DNA from: Acidobacteriota bacterium
GTDB taxonomy: Bacteria > Acidobacteriota > Vicinamibacteria > Vicinamibacterales > UBA2999
Assembly: GCA_947465645.1 (NCBI GenBank)
Contig: CANIBQ010000015.1
Location: 1 to 64,000, forward strand
Direction of reading: 5' to 3'
DNA length: 64,000 bases
Part shown: positions 58,172 to 64,000 of the stretch, piece by piece
Position numbering within the stretch: the first letter of the stretch is position 1
Layout of the letters: each line of letters begins with the position of its first letter
Translations under genes and position numbers: made by a program
Notes under the pieces: generated by a model
Told to the model about the DNA's origin: nothing
Databases searched by the model: none
Seen by the model: the letters and a program-made list of their open reading frames with translations, nothing else

Positions 58172-58735
58172 CTACGAAAAGGGAACCAGCTTCTTGAAGG
58201 TCGCCAGCACCCACCGGTAGCCGTCGGGGTCGGTCACGAAGGCGATCCGGTCTCCCCAGGGCTTGTCCTCGGCTTCTTCCACGCCGGCGCCGGCGCCTCT
58301 CGCCTGCGCGAGGGCGCGGTCTACATCCTCCACGTAGGTATACACAGCCGCGGCGCCGCCAGTGGGCGACGTGGCATCGCCCTTTCTGATCAGCATCACG
58401 ACGGAGGCCTCGTGGCGCATCTCCGCGTACCGGGGCTGGCCGTCGGTGTCGGCCAGCACGACGCCGCGCGAGAAGCCGAACGCGCGCTCGAGAAACTCCA
58501 TCGTCGCACCGACATTCGCCACCGCGAGGTAGGTGTTGAGCGCCTGCATCCCCGGCGCCAGCCCGCTGCCGATCACCCGGGCCGGCGGCACCTCTGTCGC
58601 GGACCGTGAAGGTCCGCGCCGCATGGTGGTCTTAGTCTTCTTGATGCGGCGCGGGCCTTTACGGCCCGCGGACCGCGCGGGCGTCGCCGCCTTCCGTTTT
58701 TTGCTCATGTTTTCGCAGGTAGCATAGTGAACCAA
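58172..58735 (-). CDS. VOC family (glyoxalase-like) protein with basic N-terminal extension
   Basis: The 187-residue protein has a complete VOC domain from about residue 54 (MQALNTYLAVANVGATMEFL, AVYTYVEDVDRALAQARGAG, DRIAFVTDPDGYRWVLATF). It resembles PhnB-like/bleomycin-resistance type VOC proteins; the enzymatic role is unknown. The first 50 residues are Lys/Arg rich (RKGPRRIKKTKTTMRRGPSR) and are encoded by a two-hairpin palindromic DNA element (58599-58669). The start may alternatively be the ATG at 58576, after that element. Confidence 0.78.
   Translation of the reverse strand: MVHYATCENMSKKRKAATPARSAGRKGPRRIKKTKTTMRRGPSRSATEVPPARVIGSGLAPGMQALNTYLAVANVGATMEFLERAFGFSRGVVLADTDGQPRYAEMRHEASVVMLIRKGDATSPTGGAAAVYTYVEDVDRALAQARGAGAGVEEAEDKPWGDRIAFVTDPDGYRWVLATFKKLVPFS
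58599..58669. repeat. Intragenic two-hairpin palindromic element (BIME-like)
   Basis: Two hairpins, GCGGACC-GTGAA-GGTCCGC (58599-58617) and GCGGGCC-TTTAC-GGCCCGC (58651-58669), are arranged as inverted copies around a 19-bp centre. Compared as 26-bp units that include the GCCGCAT flank, they match at 23 of 26 positions. The element lies inside the VOC reading frame. Confidence 0.7.
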
Positions 58736-58908
58736 TGGCGACGGCGTCCACCTGCGACGTGCGGATCGTCGGCGCCGGTCCGGCGGGAAGCGCCGCGGCC
58801 TGGTCGCTGGCGCGCGCGGGGCGGCACGTCGTCCTCGCGGATGAGCAGTTACGGGTGGGTTTTCCTAGGGCCCAATCGCCGCTTCAACCTACTTTAGGGA
58901 GCGGATAG
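58735..58908 (+). pseudogene. Truncated FAD-dependent oxidoreductase fragment
   Basis: The 57-codon ORF begins MATASTCDVRIVGAGPAGSA and AAWSLARAGRHVVLADEQ, the FAD-binding start of geranylgeranyl-reductase/halogenase-like enzymes, but then changes to unrelated residues (RAQSPLQPTLGSG) and stops. Intact family members have about 400 residues. The join near 58850 marks a deletion or insertion break just before the DUF1800 gene. Confidence 0.6.
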
Positions 58909-59098
58909 CACGAACTCTGGGCGCGAATCCCGCCGTCTCTTTTCGCCTGAGGGCCGCTGGCAGAAAATCCGCTCTACAGGCCCATGTTCTGCGGTTAACG
59001 GCCGATTGCCTACGAGAAGTGTAAGTGCGGGTCGAAAAATCGCTGTTCCCAAAGACACAGCTGAACCATAAGATCAGAGCGACTCCCAAAGAAGACTG
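58909..59098. other. Spacer before DUF1800, no gene seen
   Basis: This 190-bp stretch contains no convincing coding sequence. Its A/T content is a little higher than in the surroundings, and it probably carries the promoter for the DUF1800 operon. Confidence 0.35.
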
Positions 59099-60565
59099 AT
59101 GGCAAGAGGCAACTGGCACGTCGAACACCTGCTGCGGCGCGCGGGCTTCGGTCCGAACGCTGAAGATCTGTACCGCTTCGAAGAGACGCCGATCTCGGTG
59201 GCCGTCGACTACCTGGTCGAGTACCAACGGCAGCCTGACGAGGTCGACTCGAAGATCGGACAGGCGGCCTACGTCGGCGTCACGACGCGCGGCCAGTTCT
59301 CGCCGAACACCAACATCGAAGATGCCCGGCAGCGATGGCTGTTCCGCATGGTGCACTCGCAGCGCCCGCTGCAGGAAAAGATGGCGCTCTTCTGGCACAA
59401 CCACTTCGCGACGGCCTACAGCAAGCTGGCCGGCGTCTACGGCGCCGTGCAGGCGACGAAGATGATGGCGCTCAAGGCCGGCGAGCTGCCGGGGCCCCAG
59501 GGCCAGATCGAATTGTTCCGCCAGAACGCGCTCGGCAGCTTCCGCAACCTGCTCGTCGAGGTGGCCAGAGATCCGGCGACCATCGTCTGGCTCGACGGCC
59601 GCACGAACGTCAAGGCGCGCCCGCAGGAAAACTTCGGCCGCGAAATCATGGAGCTCTTCACGTTCGGTCTCGGCAACTACGTCGAGCAGGACGTGTACGC
59701 GGCGGCCCGCGTCTTCACCGGGTGGAATATTCGCAACCCCGTCGCGAACGGCCGCAACGACGATCCGAACACGTATTACGAGTTCGTCTACAACGCCGCC
59801 CAGCACGACGTGGCGGCAAAGGCCTTCACGTTTCCGATTTACTCCGACGGCAACAGGACGATTCCGGCGCGCTCGGCGGCTGACGGGATGCAGGACGGCA
59901 TCGATTTCATTACCGCCCTGGCCACGCACCCGGAAACCGCGCGGCGCCTCGCGCGCAAGCTCTGGAACTTCTTCATCACCGAGCTCGCGGCGCCGGATCC
60001 CGCGTTTGTCGAGGCGGTCGCCGGCGTCTATCTCGAGAACAGGACCGAGATGCGTCCCGTGATCCGCTTCATCCTGCGGTCTTCCTGGTTCGTCGATCCG
60101 GCGCGGTGGTTCACGCGGTATTCGTGGCCGGTCGAGTTCGTCGTGCGGGCGATCCGCGAGGTCGGCTGGAACGGGCTCAGCGTGGACGTCGCGCGCACGC
60201 CGTTGACCAACATGGGCCAGACGCTCTTCGAACCGCCGGACGTCAACGGCTGGGAACTCGGTCCGGGATGGTTCTCGAGCGGGGCGATGCTGGCGCGGAT
60301 GAATTTCGCGACGACGCTGGCGGCCAACCAGCGGTTCAACCTCGCGCGCGAGGTCGGTGTCGTTGCGCGCAAGTCGCCTGACGAGGCGTTGGCCTTTTTC
60401 ACGGACCGCCTGTCGCCGGCCTATCTCGACCAGGGTCCGTACAACGATCTGCTGACGTACCTGCGCACGAACGCCACCTGGCCCGCGACCGATGCAGTGT
60501 TGAACACCAAATCAGCCGGACTCGCGCGCCTGATCGTGGGCTCGTCCGAATACCAGTTCGTATAG
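59099..60565 (+). CDS. DUF1800 family protein
   Basis: The 488-residue protein starts HVEHLLRRAGFGPNAEDLYR, a strong DUF1800 beginning, and contains LQEKMALFWHNHFATAYSKL, RPQENFGREIMELFTFGLGN and VFTGWNIRNP. The function is not known; these proteins always come with a DUF1501 partner and are often linked to secretion or surface polymers in Acidobacteriota and Planctomycetes. No signal peptide is visible. The DUF1501 gene follows after 11 bp. Confidence 0.92.
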   Translation: MARGNWHVEHLLRRAGFGPNAEDLYRFEETPISVAVDYLVEYQRQPDEVDSKIGQAAYVGVTTRGQFSPNTNIEDARQRWLFRMVHSQRPLQEKMALFWHNHFATAYSKLAGVYGAVQATKMMALKAGELPGPQGQIELFRQNALGSFRNLLVEVARDPATIVWLDGRTNVKARPQENFGREIMELFTFGLGNYVEQDVYAAARVFTGWNIRNPVANGRNDDPNTYYEFVYNAAQHDVAAKAFTFPIYSDGNRTIPARSAADGMQDGIDFITALATHPETARRLARKLWNFFITELAAPDPAFVEAVAGVYLENRTEMRPVIRFILRSSWFVDPARWFTRYSWPVEFVVRAIREVGWNGLSVDVARTPLTNMGQTLFEPPDVNGWELGPGWFSSGAMLARMNFATTLAANQRFNLAREVGVVARKSPDEALAFFTDRLSPAYLDQGPYNDLLTYLRTNATWPATDAVLNTKSAGLARLIVGSSEYQFV

Positions 60566-60576
60566 GTGCAGTGCCC

Positions 60577-61839
60577 ATGAAGGTTTCACGACGAGAGTTC
60601 CTCCGCGACGGCGTCACGGCGTTTACCGTCAGCTTCGCCGCGCCGGCGTTCCTGAGCGACATCGCGCTCGCGCAGGGCGTGCGCTCGCGCAACCTTGTCG
60701 TGCTGTACCTGAGCGGCGGCAACGACTCGCTGAGCACGGTCGTTCCGTACAGGGATCCGTTCTATTACAGCCGCCGTCCCGCGATTGCGATTCCGGCGGG
60801 ACAGGTGCTGCAGATCGGCAGCGACAGCAGGGGCACCACGCTTGGCCTGCATCCGCGCCTCACCGGCCTGCACAGCATCTTCAACGACGGCCGCCTCGCC
60901 GTCATTCAGCGCGCCGGCTACAACAATTCCAGCCGCTCGCACTTCCAGGGCACCGACATCTGGGGCACCGGCGATCCGAACTCGCCTTCGAGCCTCGGGT
61001 GGCTCGGCCGCTACCTCGATACGCTTCCCTCTCCAGTGGATCCGCTGATCGGCTGGAACGCGACGCGCGAGACGCCGCGAGCGCTGATGGCGCGCACGGT
61101 GGCGGTGCCGGCGATTCCCGATTCGCGCACCTACAGTCTGTCGAGTCCCAATGGCGGGGCCGAAGCGCTGAATGAACGCAACACCGCGACGCGGATGTCG
61201 TCGCACGTTGCGGAGGATCGTCCCCATCTCTCGTTCGTGAACGGATCCGTTCGCGGGGCCCTCGATACGCTCGACCGTGTGAGCCAGGTCAACGCCTACG
61301 TTCCGTCGGTCACCTATGCCAACAACGGTCTCGCCCAGGCGCTTCGGACCGTCGCCGGATCGATCGTCCGCGGCATCGGCACCAAGGTCTACTGGGTGCA
61401 GTTCGGCGGCTTCGATACGCACTCGGGGCAGGGCAACGCCGGCGGCGGCGGCTACGCCAACCTGATGGGCACCATCGGCGACAGCGTGCTCGCGTTCTAC
61501 AACGACCTGCGCAACCAGGGACTGCTCAACGACACGCTGATGCTGCAGTTCTCCGAATTTGGACGGCGCATCTCCGAGAACGGCAGCCAGGGCACCGACC
61601 ATGGCGCGGCCGGCATCATGTTGGCGATGGGCGGCGGCGTGCGCGGCGGAATCTACGGCACCGCGGCGTCGCTCGATCCGAACCCGGGTAACGCTACGCT
61701 CGAGAACAGCGGCGGCGATGTCCGCTACGAAACGGACTTCCGCTCGGTCTACGCGAAGGTGCTCGATAGCTGGCTGGGCGTGAATTCGACGACCATCCTC
61801 GGGGCTGACTTCCGCGCGGGTGCACCGGCTATCATCTAG
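60577..61839 (+). CDS. DUF1501 family Tat-exported protein
   Basis: The ATG at 60577 is chosen over the GTG at 60571 because it opens a twin-arginine signal (SRREFLRDGVTAFTVSFAAP). The 420-residue sulfatase-like alkaline-phosphatase-fold protein has VVLYLSGGNDSLSTVVPYRD, VYWVQFGGFDTHSGQG, and DHGAAGIMLAMGGGVRGGIYG near the end, the metal-site motifs of DUF1501. It works with DUF1800 in the periplasm in an unknown process. The SYLF gene follows 2 bp after its stop. Confidence 0.93.
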   Translation: MKVSRREFLRDGVTAFTVSFAAPAFLSDIALAQGVRSRNLVVLYLSGGNDSLSTVVPYRDPFYYSRRPAIAIPAGQVLQIGSDSRGTTLGLHPRLTGLHSIFNDGRLAVIQRAGYNNSSRSHFQGTDIWGTGDPNSPSSLGWLGRYLDTLPSPVDPLIGWNATRETPRALMARTVAVPAIPDSRTYSLSSPNGGAEALNERNTATRMSSHVAEDRPHLSFVNGSVRGALDTLDRVSQVNAYVPSVTYANNGLAQALRTVAGSIVRGIGTKVYWVQFGGFDTHSGQGNAGGGGYANLMGTIGDSVLAFYNDLRNQGLLNDTLMLQFSEFGRRISENGSQGTDHGAAGIMLAMGGGVRGGIYGTAASLDPNPGNATLENSGGDVRYETDFRSVYAKVLDSWLGVNSTTILGADFRAGAPAII

Positions 61840-61841
61840 GC

Positions 61842-62531
61842 ATGACACGACCGATCGCACCAGCCGCGGCACTCGCGGCTGTCCTTCTCTTTTCCTCGTT
61901 TCCATCCGCGCAAGACAAACAGAACACCGACGAAGCGAAGCGCGTGCGCGACGCGACGACCGTCTTCGGAGAGATCATGGGCGCCGCAGACAAGGCGATT
62001 CCGAGCGCGATCCTTGGCAAGGCCGAAGGCATCGCGATCTTTCCCGACACGGTCAAAGCCGGTTTCATCGTCGGCGGCACACGCGGCAGAGGCATCCTGA
62101 GCGTCCGCTCCGCGACCGGGTGGTCCGCACCCGCGTTCATGACGCTGACGGGCGGCAGCTTCGGCCTCCAGATCGGCGGACAGGCGGCAGACATCATCCT
62201 CGTCATCAACGACCGGCGCGGCCTCGAGAACCTGGTGCGCAACCAGTTCAAGATTGGCGCCGACGCGTCGGTGGCAGCCGGGCCGGTGGGGCGCGATGCG
62301 CAGGCGGCCACCGACATCCAGCTTCGCGCCCAGATCCTCAGCTATTCCCGCGCGCGCGGCCTCTTTGCCGGTGTCACCATCAACGGCAGCACGATCCGCC
62401 AGGATGTCGATGCCAACGAGCGGTTTTATGGCCAGCGGCTGGGGACGAAGCAGATCGTGTTCGATGGGGCCGCAGGTTCGCCAGACCTGGTGGCGCCCTG
62501 GCTCGACGCCCTCGTCCGGTATACCAAGTAA
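61842..62531 (+). CDS. Secreted SYLF domain lipid-binding protein
   Basis: The 229-residue protein has a signal peptide (AALAAVLLFSSFPSAQ) and one SYLF/Ysc84 domain: AIPSAILGKAEGIAIFPDTV, AGFIVGGTRGRGILSVRS and SYSRARGLFAGVTINGSTIR. SYLF domains bind phosphoinositides in eukaryotes and probably membranes in bacteria. It belongs to the DUF1800-DUF1501 transcript. Confidence 0.92.
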   Translation: MTRPIAPAAALAAVLLFSSFPSAQDKQNTDEAKRVRDATTVFGEIMGAADKAIPSAILGKAEGIAIFPDTVKAGFIVGGTRGRGILSVRSATGWSAPAFMTLTGGSFGLQIGGQAADIILVINDRRGLENLVRNQFKIGADASVAAGPVGRDAQAATDIQLRAQILSYSRARGLFAGVTINGSTIRQDVDANERFYGQRLGTKQIVFDGAAGSPDLVAPWLDALVRYTK

Positions 62532-62570
62532 CCAGGAACATCCGCGCCTGCCGCGCGTGCGTAGAACTTC

Positions 62571-63179
62571 ATGATGTGGCTGCTCGCGGCGTTGGCCGGG
62601 TTCCGGCCCGAGTCTGCTGAGGCTCAGGCGGCGGATCGTGCCTGCCTGAGCCGGCTGTCGTCGGGCGACGGCGCCGCCGCCGCGTCGCTCTACGATCGCC
62701 ACGCGAGACCCGTCTATTCGCTGGTCCTGCGTATCCTCCACGATGAGGGAGACGCAGAGGACGTGGTGCAAGACGTGTTCGCGCAGGCATGGCGCCAGGC
62801 GGAGCGGTACGACGCGTCCCGCGGCGCCGTCGGTGCGTGGCTGCTCGTCATGGCGAGGACCCGGGCGATCGACAAGCTCCGCGCGCGGCGCGCCCGCTCG
62901 GGACCGCAGACAGTGGACGTTCGCGCCATCGAAGAGATGTCGTCGGGAGCAGCCGACCCGGTTTCCGAGGTGCTCGACGCCGAGCAGGCGCGGCGCATGC
63001 AGCGCGCGCTCGGCGAGCTTCCCCTGCTGCAGCGGCTCGCGATCGAGCTCGCGTACTACGAGCGGCTCACGCAGCGCGAGATTGCCGACCGGATCGAGGA
63101 GCCGCTCGGCACCGTGAAGACCCGCATCCGGCTTGGCTTGCTGAAGCTGCGAGAGACGCTCGCAGAGGTACGGTCATGA
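62571..63179 (+). CDS. ECF RNA polymerase sigma factor, SigK-like
   Basis: The 202-residue protein contains the sigma70 region 2 (ASLYDRHARPVYSLVLRILH, AEDVVQDVFAQAWRQAERYD) and region 4 (LPLLQRLAIELAYYERLTQR followed by EIADRIEEPLGTVKTRIRLG). It is of the ECF group that is controlled by RskA-type anti-sigma factors. Its stop overlaps the anti-sigma ATG by 4 bp. The first 20 residues are hydrophobic and not conserved, so a later start is possible. Confidence 0.93.
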   Translation: MMWLLAALAGFRPESAEAQAADRACLSRLSSGDGAAAASLYDRHARPVYSLVLRILHDEGDAEDVVQDVFAQAWRQAERYDASRGAVGAWLLVMARTRAIDKLRARRARSGPQTVDVRAIEEMSSGAADPVSEVLDAEQARRMQRALGELPLLQRLAIELAYYERLTQREIADRIEEPLGTVKTRIRLGLLKLRETLAEVRS

Positions 63180-63895
63180 CTCCCGCACACGGCGACGTGA
63201 AGGCCAACGCGGCGCCCTACGTGCTGGGCAGCCTCGAGCCGGACGAGAAGGACGCGTTCGAAGCGCACCTGGCGACGTGCGACGTGTGCGCGGCCGAAGT
63301 GCAGAGCCTGCGTCGTACGACCCATGCGCTCGCCTACGCCGTGCCCCAGCGCACGCCTCCTGCGGACCTGCGTCAGCGCGTCCTCGGGTCGTTTGCGAAG
63401 GCGGCCGAGGCGCCGCGGCCTGCGCCGCCACGTCCACGACCGCACGCAAGCCACTGGTGGCCGCTCGCGGCATCGCTCATTCTCGTAGCCGCTCTCGGCG
63501 CGTACGCCGTGCGCCTGCAGATGCGCGTCGGCGACCTCCAGTCGTCGGTGGCGGTTCTGGCCGCACCCGATCTCGTGCGGATCGATCTCGCGGGACAGGC
63601 GACGTCGCCGCAGTCAAGCGGTCGCGCGCTTTGGAGCCGGGAGCGCGGCATGGTGTTCGCCACCTCCAACCTCCCCGCGCTTCCTGCCGGCAAGGTGTAC
63701 CAGGTGTGGGTCGTGACCGCGGACGCACCGATCAGCGCCGGACTCGTCGCGCCCGATCCGACTGGTGGTGGCATGGCCTATTTCTACACCCCCCCCGACA
63801 TTCCCGCGCCCACGGCGGTCGCCGTGACCCTCGAGCCCGCGGGCGGAGTGCCCGCGCCGACCGGCGAGTTTTATCTCGTCGGCAAACCGGGCTAG
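63176..63895 (+). CDS. RskA-type anti-sigma factor
   Basis: The 239-residue protein has a cytoplasmic zinc-binding anti-sigma domain (AAPYVLGSLEPDEKDAFEAH, then LATCDVCAAEV with the HxxxCxxC motif), one transmembrane helix (WWPLAASLILVAALGAYAV) and an extracytoplasmic RskA domain (GKVYQVWVVTADAPISAGLV). It should hold the sigma factor at the membrane until regulated proteolysis. It ends 105 bp before the window edge. Confidence 0.93.
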   Translation: MTPAHGDVKANAAPYVLGSLEPDEKDAFEAHLATCDVCAAEVQSLRRTTHALAYAVPQRTPPADLRQRVLGSFAKAAEAPRPAPPRPRPHASHWWPLAASLILVAALGAYAVRLQMRVGDLQSSVAVLAAPDLVRIDLAGQATSPQSSGRALWSRERGMVFATSNLPALPAGKVYQVWVVTADAPISAGLVAPDPTGGGMAYFYTPPDIPAPTAVAVTLEPAGGVPAPTGEFYLVGKPG

Positions 63896-64000
63896 CTTCC
63901 ATCTTCCCCCTCCCCCGATACATCCATCCTCCTCATTCCTCCGTAGATGTGTTCGTCGGCCGTTCCGCGCCGGCGGAAAAGAAAAATGGAGAAGGTATGA
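63896..64000. other. Right edge, possible start of another gene
   Basis: The stretch contains a pyrimidine-rich run (63899-63915). At the very end a GGAGAAGGT box precedes an ATG, so a forward gene may start at the border. Too little is present to name it. Confidence 0.3.

Overview
The window is about 64 kb of high-GC, densely packed bacterial chromosome. The gene content suggests an acidobacterium of the Vicinamibacteria type, such as a Luteitalea relative. The reasons are a DUF1800/DUF1501 pair, two secreted M61 peptidases, an active/inactive M16 pair, a TonB-dependent receptor with an N-terminal carboxypeptidase-regulatory-like domain, bacillithiol genes and many GTGA/ATGA start-stop overlaps. 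This assignment is inferred from gene families and was not checked by any search.

Left part (1-16.5 kb): a truncated TPR protein, a DUF6544 membrane protein and a spermidine-synthase-like protein lead into a small accessory patch (MazEF-type toxin-antitoxin, a hypothetical protein, a GIY-YIG protein) next to tRNA-Gln(CTG). Then come a lipoprotein amidohydrolase with a Tat-exported PEP mutase-like protein and an SGNH hydrolase, a KGG stress protein, gltX, a secreted methyltransferase, oligopeptidase B, a multicopper oxidase with a Met/Gly-rich insert, and two very small membrane proteins behind a good sigma70-type promoter.

Middle left (16.6-24.1 kb): a DUF2177 remnant, a TonB receptor and a translationally coupled run (SDR-DUF2867, SpoIIE phosphatase, DUF1295, DUF2878, SRPBCC) that resembles lipid-modification or photo-oxidative-stress clusters.

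Accessory island (24.3-27.4 kb): a 3-kb segment lies between a 41-bp direct repeat of the 5' half of tRNA-Ser(GCT) and the intact tRNA-Ser. It holds BrnT with a CopG-type antitoxin, ParDE, HicB with a broken hicA, and a decayed TOTE-type primase fragment abutting a DUF559 nuclease fragment. About 2.2 kb of it is bracketed by a 40-bp inverted repeat. An AAA/DUF4143 protein that has lost its ATPase domain lies just outside.

Core middle (28.5-44.4 kb): ferrochelatase, a CPA2 antiporter, M61 peptidase 1, and a reverse-strand terminal oxidase operon (subunit I, subunit III, a 57-aa protein, subunit II, a GlcD-like FAD oxidase). Divergent from it are M61 peptidase 2 and a coupled set of an ArgH-family lyase, a 30-aa membrane peptide, a sodium:solute symporter and a single-domain asparaginase.

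Right part (44.4-64 kb): a reverse operon (two M16 proteins, DinB, an arsenosugar-associated CMD protein, ArsS), a 24-aa ORF, icd with a palindrome at its presumed start site, purE-purK, a penicillin acylase, an FAD oxidoreductase with bshB1 and bshA, a VOC protein whose N-terminus is encoded by a two-hairpin palindromic repeat, a truncated FAD-oxidoreductase fragment, DUF1800-DUF1501-SYLF, and an ECF sigma/anti-sigma pair. Short palindromic repeats are scattered between genes. No CRISPR array, insertion sequence or rRNA was seen.
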